Part shown: in pieces, positions 8,428-17,731 of the stretch
Position numbering within the stretch: position 1 is the stretch's first letter
Layout: each line of letters begins with the position of its first letter
NCBI GenBank assembly: GCA_018817425.1
Contig: JAHITX010000126.1
Span: forward strand, 1-54,368
Origin: Pseudomonadota bacterium
GTDB taxonomy: Bacteria; Desulfobacterota; Desulfobacteria; Desulfobacterales; RPRI01
DNA length: 54,368 bases
Direction of reading: 5' to 3'
Program-made: the position numbers and the translations under genes
Notes under the pieces: model-generated
What the model saw: only the letters and a program-made list of their open reading frames with translations
The model's database searches: none
What the model was told of the DNA's origin: nothing

Positions 8428-9600
8428 ATGAAGGTAACAAATCTTGATTATATATCTGCCAACCCTCTTTCGCCTGAAGTTAAAGAAGCCATGATAGAAG
8501 CAATTAAAAAGGATTATGGCAATCCTTCAAGCACACACAGCTTTGGGGACGAAGCCAGAGATGCCATTGATAAGGCTCGTGAAAATGTTGCACTCTTAAT
8601 AAACAGCCCTTCTCCTGATAATATAGTCTTTACTTCATCCGGAACGGAGTCAATTAATCATGCTATAAAAGGTGTGGCTTTTGCCCATGCAAAAAAGGGA
8701 AAACATATCATAACATCAAATATAGAACATAATTCTGTATTAAAATCCCTGCGCAGATTAACAAAATTAGGTTACACGGTAACCTCCGTTGAAGTTGACA
8801 AAAATGGTGTTGTGGATCCGGCGAATGTACAAAAGGCTATAACCGATCAGACCATACTGATATCAATAATGCATGGAAATAATGAGATTGGCACAATTCA
8901 GCCGATAAAGGAAATAGCCCGTATTGCACAAGAAAATAATGTGCTTTTTCATTCTGATTGTGTGGCCTCGGTTGGAGTAATACCAATTGATGTTCAGGAA
9001 TCAGGAATAGATCTTATAAGCTTTGCCGCTAATCAATTCAACGGCCCTTCCGGAGTTGGAGGACTTTATATACGAAAAGGTGTAAGCCTCTTTCCTCTGA
9101 TTGATGGGGGTGGCCAGGAAGGCAGCAGAAGAGCCGGTACGGAGAATTTAATAGGCATAATAGGTATGGGGGTAGCAGCAGAAATTGCTAACCGGGAAAT
9201 GCAGTCCAGATTGGCCCATATGAAAAAGCTCAAAAATAAGCTTATAACCGGGTTGAAGGGAAATATTGGTGATATCATTATTAATGGACACCCTGAACTT
9301 TCTCTGCCAAACCTTGTATCGCTTTGTGTAAAATATATTGAGGGAGAGAGCATAGTCCTTATGCTTGATGAAGAAAAAATAGCAGTGTCCACCCGATCCG
9401 CCTGTGCATCAGGTTCTCTTAGAGCCTCACACGTTCTTCTTTCAATTGATATGGACTATGCCGATGCACAAGGAACCCTTATAATAACCTTTGGGAAAGA
9501 TACCACAGAAGCTGAGATCGATCGTTTTGTCGATGTATTGAAAAAAGTTGTTGCTATATTAAGAGAAATGTCGCCTTTATATAAAAAGAACAAGATCTGA
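8428..9600 (+). CDS. NifS/IscS-like protein lacking the PLP-binding lysine
   Basis: A 390-residue protein with the full fold and length of a class V aminotransferase-type cysteine desulfurase. It keeps GNPSSTHSFG, FTSSGTESIN, EH101, HSD177, the GSRRAGTEN segment and the loop cysteine C326 in STRSACASGS. Residues needed for PLP chemistry are changed. Where the family has S-x-H-K-x-x-G-P-K-G, this protein reads AANQFNGPSG, with Asn202-Gln203 replacing His-Lys. The glutamine that contacts PLP (HVDAxQ) is Ala180. The Arg that holds the substrate carboxylate is Ile352 (GTLIITFG). It should not form the internal aldimine or desulfurate cysteine. It may instead act as a scaffold partner that supplies C326 as a ligand to the neighbouring NifU-like protein. 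The frame is intact, so it is not a simple pseudogene. AAGGAG precedes the ATG. Confidence 0.88.
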   Translation: MKVTNLDYISANPLSPEVKEAMIEAIKKDYGNPSSTHSFGDEARDAIDKARENVALLINSPSPDNIVFTSSGTESINHAIKGVAFAHAKKGKHIITSNIEHNSVLKSLRRLTKLGYTVTSVEVDKNGVVDPANVQKAITDQTILISIMHGNNEIGTIQPIKEIARIAQENNVLFHSDCVASVGVIPIDVQESGIDLISFAANQFNGPSGVGGLYIRKGVSLFPLIDGGGQEGSRRAGTENLIGIIGMGVAAEIANREMQSRLAHMKKLKNKLITGLKGNIGDIIINGHPELSLPNLVSLCVKYIEGESIVLMLDEEKIAVSTRSACASGSLRASHVLLSIDMDYADAQGTLIITFGKDTTEAEIDRFVDVLKKVVAILREMSPLYKKNKI

Positions 9601-9628
9601 ATTAATAACTATTTAAGGAATTATAACT

Positions 9629-10669
9629 ATGAGTTGGGATTGGGAAAAACTTAAGAACCAGCAGGAAAGTAAACAAACTATTCCGCCACAAATGGAAAAC
9701 TTTTTCAAAAAGTTTTCTGATAAAAAGATTCCCGGACTTCCGATAATTATCCTTGTTATCTTTGTTCTGTTTCTTGCCTCTTCTATGTTTTATACAATAG
9801 GGATTGATGAGGTAGGAATTGTGCAGCGGTTTGGAAAATACACAAAAACAACACAACCCGGGCTTAATTTCAAATTGCCGGCAGGCATAGAAAAAGTAAC
9901 AAAATTAAAAATAAGACGCGTTTATAAAAAGGAGTTTGGATTCAGCTCAACAAGACCAGAGGGGAGACAGCTTTTTTCTTCTCCAACTGTAAACGAAAAT
10001 ATATCCCTGATGCTTACAGGAGATCTGAATGTAGCTCTTGCCCCCTGGATTGTTCATTACAGAATCAATGACCCTTATAATTTTTTATTTAAAATCAGAG
10101 AAGTTGATTCTCTGCTGTCAGATATGTCCGAAGCCGCAATGCGGCTTGTTATAGGAGACAGAAGTATAAATGAAGTCATAAGTAAGCGTGAAGAAATAGC
10201 TGATGAAGCAAAGATAGTTCTTCAGGCCGAACTTGATAAATCCGAAGCAGGAATAAGTATTGCAACAATCGAAATGGAAAAAACAAATGTGCCGGAACCT
10301 GTTCAGCCATCATTTAATGAAGTCAACCAGGCAGTTCAGGAAAAAGAAAAACTGATATATCAGGCAAAAGAAGAATATAATAAAGAATTGCCTAAAGCAA
10401 GAGGTGAAGCCGAAAGGACAATCAGGATAGCTGAAGGATACGCTCTGGACAGAGTAAACCGGGCAAAGGGCGATGCTTCAAGATTTGTTGCGCTTTACAC
10501 TGAATATGTGAAAGCAAAAGATGTAACCCAAAGAAGGATGTATCTTGAAATGTTAAATGATCTTCTCCCGAAACTTGGAAACAAATACATAATAGACGCC
10601 GATCAGAAGAATCTTTTACCGTTTCTAAATCTTGCAAACCAAACAGGTGCCACAAAAAATGAAAAATAG
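9629..10669 (+). CDS. hflK: HflK-like SPFH membrane protein
   Basis: A 346-residue protein with a short cytoplasmic N-terminus, one transmembrane helix (about 34-57, LPIIILVIFVLFLASSMFY), then an SPFH/band 7 domain beginning GIDEVGIVQRFGKYTKTTQPGLNFKL and a long coiled-coil-prone helix (about 220-290). It pairs with HflC, overlapping it by 11 nt. In E. coli HflK and HflC form a large periplasmic cage around the FtsH protease and modulate degradation of membrane proteins. The N-terminus lacks the long Gly-rich stretch of E. coli HflK. It starts 28 nt after the NifS-like gene with AAGGA before the ATG, so it may be cotranscribed with the Fe-S genes. Confidence 0.9.
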   Translation: MSWDWEKLKNQQESKQTIPPQMENFFKKFSDKKIPGLPIIILVIFVLFLASSMFYTIGIDEVGIVQRFGKYTKTTQPGLNFKLPAGIEKVTKLKIRRVYKKEFGFSSTRPEGRQLFSSPTVNENISLMLTGDLNVALAPWIVHYRINDPYNFLFKIREVDSLLSDMSEAAMRLVIGDRSINEVISKREEIADEAKIVLQAELDKSEAGISIATIEMEKTNVPEPVQPSFNEVNQAVQEKEKLIYQAKEEYNKELPKARGEAERTIRIAEGYALDRVNRAKGDASRFVALYTEYVKAKDVTQRRMYLEMLNDLLPKLGNKYIIDADQKNLLPFLNLANQTGATKNEK

Positions 10670-11603
10670 AGCTATCACCATATTAATAGGTTGTATGATC
10701 GCAATTTTTGTTACATTAGGTTCCGCTTTTATCGTGGATGAAACAGAACAGGTAATTGTAACACAATTCGGAAAAGTAATCAGATCTCCTATAAAAGAAC
10801 CTGGAATTTATTTTAAAATACCGTTTTTTCAGGAAGTAAATTATTTTCCTAAAAACCTCTTGCAGTGGGACGGCAAGCCAGGCCAGATACCAACTCTTGA
10901 CAAAACATATCTATGGATTGATACATTTGCCCGCTGGAAAATAGTCGATCCTGTAAAATTTTTTCAGACCGTCACTAGTGTAAATAGTGCTCTTGGACGG
11001 CTTGACGATATAATAGATCCTGCCCTAAGAAATCTAATTACATCCTATAAACTTATTGAAACGGTACGCAGGAGCAACAGAGAGCTTGATACTTTTGAAG
11101 CGGGCATAGAAATTACGGAAAAAAAGACCAGACCATTATACAAAATTACTACCGGAAGAGAAGTTATTATGCAAGATATTCTCGAACAGGCACAACCTAA
11201 ACTGGCTAAATTCGGCATTGAGCTGGTTGATGTTAAGATCAAACGCATTAATTATGTAAGGGAGGTCAGAGAATCCGTATATGGCCGAATGATTGCGGAA
11301 CGAAAACAAATAGCTGAAAAATTCCGATCGGAAGGACATGGGGAAGCTCAAAAAATTATCGGAGAAAAAGAGCGTGACTTAAAACAAATAACCTCAGAAG
11401 CATATAAAAAGGCACAGGAACTTAAAGGCGAGGCTGATGCACAAGCAACCAAGATATACGCTAAAGCATTCGGTGCTGATCCGGCTTTCTATTCTTTTGT
11501 AAAAACCCTTGAGGTTTATAACGAATCATTGGGCAAAGACAGCTCACTTGTGCTTACAACTGATTCTGAATTATTTAAATATCTTAAAGGATATCAAAAA
11601 TAA
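10659..11603 (+). CDS. hflC: HflC-like SPFH membrane protein
   Basis: A 314-residue partner of HflK. It has an N-terminal signal-anchor helix (AITILIGCMIAIFVTLGSAF) followed by an SPFH domain (VDETEQVIVTQFGKVI, then KEPGIYFKIPF) and a charged helical C-terminal half with RIAERKQIAEKFRSEG-type repeats, as in HflC. I chose ATG 10659 rather than an in-frame TTG at 10632 because it places the anchor at the N-terminus and gives the short overlap with hflK usual for this pair. AGGTG at 10643-10647 is a weak ribosome-binding site. It ends 10 nt before the second hairpin element. Confidence 0.9.
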   Translation: MKNRAITILIGCMIAIFVTLGSAFIVDETEQVIVTQFGKVIRSPIKEPGIYFKIPFFQEVNYFPKNLLQWDGKPGQIPTLDKTYLWIDTFARWKIVDPVKFFQTVTSVNSALGRLDDIIDPALRNLITSYKLIETVRRSNRELDTFEAGIEITEKKTRPLYKITTGREVIMQDILEQAQPKLAKFGIELVDVKIKRINYVREVRESVYGRMIAERKQIAEKFRSEGHGEAQKIIGEKERDLKQITSEAYKKAQELKGEADAQATKIYAKAFGADPAFYSFVKTLEVYNESLGKDSSLVLTTDSELFKYLKGYQK

Positions 11604-11613
11604 TTTTACTGTA

Positions 11614-11760
11614 GAGCCACTTTCAAAACGTTTCAGTTTGGTCAAGCTCAAGGCGAGAGAAAATTTAAACCACAGGAATACATTTTTAGTATTTCGGGGA
11701 TTGAAATTTAAGCAACCAACGCTTAAGATCAGCCAAAATGGGGTGTTTTAAAACAGGCTC
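11614..11760. mobile_element. MITE-like hairpin element, copy 2
   Basis: A 147-bp relative of the element at 8258-8400, with the same GAGCC...GGCTC ends and central inverted repeat. Differences are about a dozen scattered substitutions and two 2-bp insertions. It is flanked by TGTA on both sides (11610-11613 and 11761-11764), a 4-bp target duplication of different sequence from copy 1. This is what independent insertion events would leave. Both duplications end in TA. It lies between hflC and the terminator at 11821, so it does not interrupt a gene. Confidence 0.85.
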
Positions 11761-11820
11761 TGTAGCCTGGTTTTAAATTTATTCACAGCAAGTCGAAAAA
11801 GACTTTATATAAGCCCATAT

Positions 11821-11858
11821 AAAAAAGCGCCTACATAAAAAATAACAGGCGCTTTTTT
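11821..11858. terminator. bidirectional intrinsic terminator
   Basis: A perfect 12-bp inverted repeat, AAAAAAGCGCCT (11821-11832) and AGGCGCTTTTTT (11847-11858), with a 14-nt loop. It has the A-tract/T-tract symmetry that lets it work in both directions. It lies after hflC on the plus strand and after the small ribosomal protein gene on the minus strand, so it probably ends both convergent transcripts. Confidence 0.85.
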
Positions 11859-11859
11859 A

Positions 11860-11891
11860 TATTAAACACTAAATATATTAAACACTAAATA
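11860..11891. repeat. 16-bp tandem duplication
   Basis: The 16-bp unit TATTAAACACTAAATA occurs twice head to tail directly after the terminator. It is non-coding and lies in the 3' region of the small ribosomal protein gene. No function is evident; a simple slippage duplication is the easiest explanation. Confidence 0.7.
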
Positions 11892-11908
11892 AGAGACCGC
11901 AGGTAGCT

Positions 11909-12007
11909 TTATTTACCTTTTCTTCTCTGATGCCGCGTACGGGCTAAAAGCTTTTTATGCTTATGCCTTCTCATTTTTTTCCTTCGCTTTTTTATTACGC
12001 TACCCAA
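11909..12007 (-). CDS. 32-residue bS22/AURKAIP1-COX24-type ribosomal small protein
   Basis: A very short but convincing gene. The minus strand has a perfect Shine-Dalgarno (AGGAGGTGAT) followed by TTG and a 32-codon frame starting MGSVIKKRRKKMRRHK and ending with a LLARTRHQRRK segment. This matches the AURKAIP1/COX24-domain small proteins (bS22-like), extremely basic peptides that in some bacteria sit in the 30S subunit. 19 of the 32 residues are Lys, Arg or His. The gene is monocistronic, with a good promoter at 12058-12086 and the shared terminator downstream. Automatic gene callers often miss it because of its length and TTG start. Confidence 0.85.
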   Translation of the reverse strand: MGSVIKKRRKKMRRHKHKKLLARTRHQRRKGK

Positions 12008-12057
12008 CAGATCACCTCCTATATAATTGTAATTTTATCTAAAACCAATAATTTTAT

Positions 12058-12086
12058 TATATAAAGAAAATTCACAGAACTTTCAA
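12058..12086 (-). promoter_or_regulatory. sigma-70 promoter of the small ribosomal protein gene
   Basis: On the minus strand, TTGAAA (12081-12086) and TATATA (12058-12063) are separated by 17 bp, about 40 bp upstream of the Shine-Dalgarno. Both hexamers are near consensus, but the region is AT-rich, so this is a prediction by eye. Confidence 0.45.
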
Positions 12087-12386
12087 TCTATTTTTTTAAA
12101 TTTTTTAAATAAATCAGCTAACAACCAGCAAAATAATTTCATTGAATATTACCATTTTAATATAACGAGAACTAACTAACACTATTATTTAATCTTTGTC
12201 CATATCTTTTTATTATCAAATATAAAGTTTATTATTAAGCTTTCACGAAATTCGCTTAAAGTTTTTTGGAAAGCCTTTTGAATCGCAGTTGCCAGTTACG
12301 TACCCAATTTATAAAAATCCAATAATATGAGATAATGTTAAAAATATTTATTTGATTTTAATGTATAAATCATTAATAACATAATT
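12087..12386. other. intergenic region before the HExxH gene
   Basis: 300 bp of AT-rich DNA between the divergent small ribosomal protein gene and the HExxH protein gene. No coding frame or conserved RNA was recognised. It must contain the promoter of the rightward gene, but I see no hexamer pair good enough to call. Confidence 0.35.
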
Positions 12387-12944
12387 ATGAATTATATCGA
12401 AAAACTTTCAAAATTTAACCCAAGACAGATTAAAACTGTAAACGAGGCTGCTGAAATATCCGAAGAGCTTGTAAGCGAATATTATAAATTATCCACCAGC
12501 CAATGGCTTAGAAAACGCTACGATATAAAGACGCTTGCAAATCTTTCAACAGAGGAAATTGTTGTCGGCCCTTTCGCTCAGATAATAAAATATAAAGCTC
12601 AACCAAAAAATTCATCTCTTAGCTCATCAACATATGATTTTTACAAAATCTGTCTTCAGGACAATTCCATACTTTCTGTTGTAAAAAAATCACCACAATT
12701 AAAGCTTTATCCTTTTTTACTGTATATAATCACACACGAACTTGTCCATATCGTAAGGTTCAGTGAATATCTCCAAAATTTCAGCGCTTCCTATGAAGAG
12801 AAGATGGCTGAAGAAACAAGAGTTCATTACAATACCCATGAAATACTTAAATCCATCAAACTGATCGGACTTTCAAGTGTTTTTAAATTTTATGACAAAT
12901 GGCGTATTCCTCTTGATGAACTGCAAGATGAACCTCAAGATTAA
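12387..12944 (+). CDS. uncharacterised HExxH (zincin-like) protein
   Basis: A 185-residue soluble protein that I cannot place in a named family. Its clearest feature is ITHELVHIVRF, an HExxH motif (H117, E118, H121) in a hydrophobic helix after YPFLLY, the arrangement of zinc metallopeptidases. A third ligand could be E142, E143 or H147 in AEETRVHYNTHEIL. There is no signal peptide, so it would act in the cytoplasm, unlike most secreted zincins. The ATG has no clear Shine-Dalgarno, in contrast to its neighbours. The FmdB-type zinc-ribbon gene and groESL follow on the same strand, a context compatible with a protein-quality role, but that is speculation. Confidence 0.7.
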   Translation: MNYIEKLSKFNPRQIKTVNEAAEISEELVSEYYKLSTSQWLRKRYDIKTLANLSTEEIVVGPFAQIIKYKAQPKNSSLSSSTYDFYKICLQDNSILSVVKKSPQLKLYPFLLYIITHELVHIVRFSEYLQNFSASYEEKMAEETRVHYNTHEILKSIKLIGLSSVFKFYDKWRIPLDELQDEPQD

Positions 12945-13109
12945 TCTTAATAAAAAGCTTTATAAATTAGTTAATTATATAATCTATAAAAAACATATTC
13001 ATTTTCTTGACAACCACACAATACTGACTATATTAACCGTATTAATTTATATCAAAAATAAAACTTTTGTCTTTTTACGAACAAAATATCGGTAAGGAGG
13101 AATATTGAT

Positions 13110-13379
13110 ATGCCCATTTATGAATACGAATGCACAAAATGTGGCACAATTGAAGAAGTTATCCAGAAATTTTCGGATAAACCACTATCCAAATGCAAAT
13201 CTTGCTCTGGCAAACTTCATAAACTTATGTCAAACACTACCTTCCAGCTTAAGGGAAGCGGTTGGTATGCAACTGACTATGCCGGCAAATCGCAAGGTTC
13301 TGCACCTCCTCCCCCAAAGACCGAAAAAATCTCTGATTCCAAGAAAGCCGATAGCAGCCCTAAAACAAAAACAGAATAG
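13110..13379 (+). CDS. FmdB-family zinc-ribbon protein
   Basis: An 89-residue protein starting MPIYEYECTKCG, the hallmark of the FmdB/CxxC-CxxC regulatory protein family. It has a four-cysteine ribbon (C8-x2-C11 and C29-x2-C32) in the first 45 residues, then a low-complexity Pro/Ser/Lys tail. In methylotrophs FmdB was proposed to regulate amidase genes, but in most bacteria the role is unknown. A strong AAGGAGG precedes the start. Confidence 0.9.
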   Translation: MPIYEYECTKCGTIEEVIQKFSDKPLSKCKSCSGKLHKLMSNTTFQLKGSGWYATDYAGKSQGSAPPPPKTEKISDSKKADSSPKTKTE

Positions 13380-13688
13380 TCTATCTCTAAAAAGGAAGTT
13401 GTTTATATCAACAGTTTTTTATAACAATGTTTTTATTAATTCATCGATATATATTAAGAAAGTACTAAACCATCCCTTTACAAACAGAAAAGTATGCTTA
13501 TAGTCATAAAAAATATTTATTTATTCTGAAAGTCACATTTAAACACAAATGAATTTATTTTTTGAAGGGGGGTGGCTTAAAGATAAAAAATATTTAGTCC
13601 GTTTTTGGTCAATTTGATTATTAAATCAGGCAGTTTCTATAAATAATAATAAGTTATAATTCGTAAAATAAAAAGGAGAACTGAAACC
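13380..13688. other. intergenic region upstream of groES
   Basis: 309 bp with no gene. It holds the groESL promoter (see 13614-13643). I looked for the CIRCE operator (TTAGCACTC-N9-GAGTGCTAA) bound by HrcA and for a CTTGAA/CCCCAT heat-shock sigma-32 pair and found neither, so the heat-shock control of this operon is not evident from sequence. Confidence 0.5.
13614..13643 (+). promoter_or_regulatory. sigma-70 promoter of groESL
   Basis: TTGATT at 13614-13619 and TATAAA at 13638-13643 are 18 bp apart, about 45 bp upstream of the groES start. This is a plausible housekeeping promoter. No inverted repeat overlaps it. Confidence 0.4.
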
Positions 13689-13976
13689 ATGAAGCTTAAA
13701 CCATTACATGATCGAATTTTGGTACAGCGTGTTGAAGAACTTGCAACCACTAAGGGAGGAATTATTATTCCGGACACAGCCAAAGAAAAACCGGCTGAGG
13801 GTAAAGTTATAGCAGTTGGCAATGGAAAAATCGGTGAAGACGGCAAAAAGATTCCTCTTGAAATTAAAAAGGGAGATACAATTCTGTTCGGTAAATATTC
13901 CGGCACTGAGGTAAAAATAGAAGGAGATGAATACCTTATCATGCGCGAAGATGATGTGCTGGGTATAATTGAGTAA
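13689..13976 (+). CDS. groES: co-chaperonin GroES
   Basis: A 95-residue protein with the complete GroES sequence: [16 protein letters not shown] at the N-terminus, the mobile loop [23 protein letters not shown] that docks on GroEL, and the ending [16 protein letters not shown]. It caps the GroEL ring in the cytoplasm. It lies 40 bp before groEL in the usual operon order, with AAGGAGA before the ATG. Confidence 0.98.
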   Translation: MKLKPLHDRILVQRVEELATTKGGIIIPDTAKEKPAEGKVIAVGNGKIGEDGKKIPLEIKKGDTILFGKYSGTEVKIEGDEYLIMREDDVLGIIE

Positions 13977-14010
13977 TTTAAATGGCTATAAACATATAAA
14001 CGGAGGATAG

Positions 14011-15675
<1,665 letters not shown>

Positions 15676-15700
15676 TTTCATAAAACCTATTATAAACTAT

Positions 15701-15737
15701 AAAGCTCCTGTGTTTTTTTAAATTCACAGGAGCTTTT
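15701..15737 (+). terminator. intrinsic terminator of groESL
   Basis: A perfect 12-bp stem, AAAGCTCCTGTG (15701-15712) and CACAGGAGCTTT (15725-15736), with a T-rich loop and a short T-run, 25 bp after the groEL stop. Confidence 0.8.
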
Positions 15738-15771
15738 CTCATTTTCACAAACGCTATAATCGCACATAGCA

Positions 15772-15800
15772 AGACAGGCATTTATTTTTAATGCCTGTCT
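15772..15800. terminator. second stem-loop after groESL
   Basis: A perfect 11-bp stem, AGACAGGCATT (15772-15782) and AATGCCTGTCT (15790-15800), with a 7-nt T-rich loop. It lacks a T-run after the stem, so it may be a 3'-end stabilising hairpin or back-up terminator rather than a classical one. Confidence 0.45.
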
Positions 15801-15953
15801 CTTACCATAATCAAACAACATATTGATAATATACTTGACAAACAAGTATATTCAAATTAATAATTATCAATAATGTCAGCTAAAAACCTTAATAATTAAA
15901 TTGCAGTCCACCTAATATTAATCTCTAATCTGCAAAACATATAGAGGTGATTT

Positions 15954-16997
15954 ATGCGCAATATTTTAAAATACAATTTTTTTATTACAATTACTTGCAT
16001 ACTAACCTCAATGATAGTTATACCTGCCTCACTCTATGCTATCGAAAACCAAGTAACACTTGAACATGAAATCGGTGTTTACTACACAATACAAAGGGGA
16101 GATACCCTGTGGGATATCTCGGATAAATATTTTGATTCTCCCTGGGTATGGCCGGAACTCTGGAAACAAAACAAGTATATTAAAAACCCTCATTTTATTG
16201 AACCTGGCGACATGCTGCGTCTTTTCTATAATAGGGAATCAGATTTAATTATTGATGAAGACCAAACACCGGAAGATAGCAATTCACAGTCTGAAAATAC
16301 CTGTGAAAAGGATATATTATACTTTAATTATCCGGCTATAGACAGTGTTGGATTTATAAAAAAAGAACCGGTCTTACCCAATGGTTCAGTATTTAAAGCA
16401 AAAGATGATAAAGTAGTAATCAGCGAAGGGGATCTCATATATATAAAAAATGAGAATAACTCCAATTTTGTACCTGATTCCAAATATACGGTTTACCGAA
16501 CCTTTGAACCCTTACCAGACAGTACGCCAGGCTCAGCAGGAAAGCAGCATTACCTCACCGGCATAGTGGAAATCAAGACAGTTGAACCTCTTTATGTTAT
16601 TGCAGAAGTATTAAAATCTTTCAGAGAAATTGCCATCAATGATTTATTGATGCCTTATGAACCAAGATCTCCCAAAATACCCATAATTGAGAGTAATAAA
16701 GGAATTGAATGCAGTATTTTAGTCCCGGAAGAAGCAAAAGAACTAATCGGTGATAATACGATAGTTTTTATAGACAAAGGTGAAAAAGACGGAATAAAGC
16801 CGGGGCAGTTTTATCATATATATTACAGAGAAAAGAAAAATGTTTCTCCTGATAGTTTAGTATCAACATATCTTGCTCCGGTTGATTTTGGTAAGTTGTT
16901 TGTTCTTATTTCAGAACAAACAACAGCATCAGCTGTTATTACAAGATCCGATAGAGAAATATTTACTGGAGCATCGGTTAGATATCCTGTAAAATAA
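15954..16997 (+). CDS. exported LysM-domain protein
   Basis: A 347-residue protein with a signal peptide (hydrophobic core about 10-25, likely cleaved after SLYA near residue 28). A LysM domain at about 43-90 (YTIQRGDTLWDISDKYF ... FIEPGDMLRL) should bind peptidoglycan glycan strands. This LysM has an insert with WPELWKQNKYI, the form common in Desulfobacterota proteins of this type. The rest, about 250 residues, contains a segment VFIDKGEKDGIKPGQFYHIY resembling the beta-barrel-like end domains of other LysM proteins. There is no catalytic domain, so it is probably a structural or adaptor protein of the cell wall. GAGGTGAT precedes the ATG. It converges on the pilin operon. Confidence 0.85.
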   Translation: MRNILKYNFFITITCILTSMIVIPASLYAIENQVTLEHEIGVYYTIQRGDTLWDISDKYFDSPWVWPELWKQNKYIKNPHFIEPGDMLRLFYNRESDLIIDEDQTPEDSNSQSENTCEKDILYFNYPAIDSVGFIKKEPVLPNGSVFKAKDDKVVISEGDLIYIKNENNSNFVPDSKYTVYRTFEPLPDSTPGSAGKQHYLTGIVEIKTVEPLYVIAEVLKSFREIAINDLLMPYEPRSPKIPIIESNKGIECSILVPEEAKELIGDNTIVFIDKGEKDGIKPGQFYHIYYREKKNVSPDSLVSTYLAPVDFGKLFVLISEQTTASAVITRSDREIFTGASVRYPVK

Positions 16998-17222
16998 TTT
17001 ATTATCTGCCTCAGAAGTTATGTAAAAATACCCCATGGCTTTAAGGGTTTATACCCCATCCGAAGAGGGTTAGAAAACAAAGGACGATGAATTCACAGGC
17101 AAAGAGGAGCATAAACCAAAGTTGTCCGGCGTAGAAAGATTTATCACAAACTCAGAAGCTAAAGTAATCTTTCTCCTTTGATATATTATTAATTAATTTT
17201 ATCAAACTGAAGAAGACAGTGG

Positions 17223-17714
17223 TTATTCTATCGAAAACGAAGACGTACCGCTTTCCTCATCAATAATACAATAAAATTCTCTTCTTCCGGCTATGCTATC
17301 AAGATTTATCGTATCCGGTGTTCCGCCATCACTGTACAACGTAGCTTCTATACGAACAAAACCATCACTACTATTATCTTCAATAAGCGCCTTTGTATTT
17401 GGAGAAAGAATTAAAACAGGATCCCTGGAAGCTCCATCAGTAGCTGTTTTTTCACCAATACGAACTCCGTCTTCCGGATTATGAGAATAATCAACATCAT
17501 CATAAGACACTATACTATCCATTACGGCAGTTAGCAATTGCCTGCCGTCGCCTAATGCCGCAGAATCGTAGGCTTTCGCCCTGCTACTTACGAACATATC
17601 AGAAGCAATTACCACAAGAATGCCTATGATTGCCATGATAACCATAAGTTCCATCAAAGTAAAGCCTTTGTTTTCTTTTAATTTATTAAGGCCTAATATA
17701 AGTTCTTCTTTCAT
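17223..17714 (-). CDS. PilA-like type IV prepilin
   Basis: A 163-residue prepilin, the last gene of the pilin operon. A short leader ends KENKG and is followed by the class III signal FTLMELMVIMAIIGILVVIA, cut before F1 by prepilin peptidase. E5 is present. The segment SSRAKAYDSAALGDGR matches the alpha-1 helix of PilA/GspG-type pilins. Where typical pilins have the helix-kinking proline 22 (AIPQF), this one reads ASDMF with Asp22. The globular part is about 100 residues with only one cysteine (near the C-terminus), so no disulfide loop is expected. I chose ATG 17714 over a start 39 nt upstream because AGGAGAGG lies directly before it and the leader then has normal length. It may be a pilin or a minor pseudopilin. 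Confidence 0.82.
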   Translation of the reverse strand: MKEELILGLNKLKENKGFTLMELMVIMAIIGILVVIASDMFVSSRAKAYDSAALGDGRQLLTAVMDSIVSYDDVDYSHNPEDGVRIGEKTATDGASRDPVLILSPNTKALIEDNSSDGFVRIEATLYSDGGTPDTINLDSIAGRREFYCIIDEESGTSSFSIE

Positions 17715-17731
17715 ATGCCTCTCCTTATATG

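Noticed and set aside
8428-9600. Pseudogene or sequencing-error explanation for the missing NifS lysine
   Set aside because: The frame is intact over 390 codons, several independent PLP-site residues are changed together, and the rest of the protein is well conserved, which fits an altered function better than a single error.
13380-13688. CIRCE/HrcA or sigma-32 heat-shock elements before groESL
   Set aside because: No TTAGCACTC/GAGTGCTAA repeat and no CTTGAA/CCCCAT pair; only a sigma-70-like promoter is visible.
16998-17222. Possible riboswitch (cyclic-di-GMP-like segments such as CACAGGCAAAG) between the LysM gene and the pilin operon
   Set aside because: It lies between convergent genes, downstream of both, and the core GEMM elements and receptor pairing are missing; only short repeats of ATACCCCAT and a weak AGAAAGATT/AATCTTTCT pair occur.
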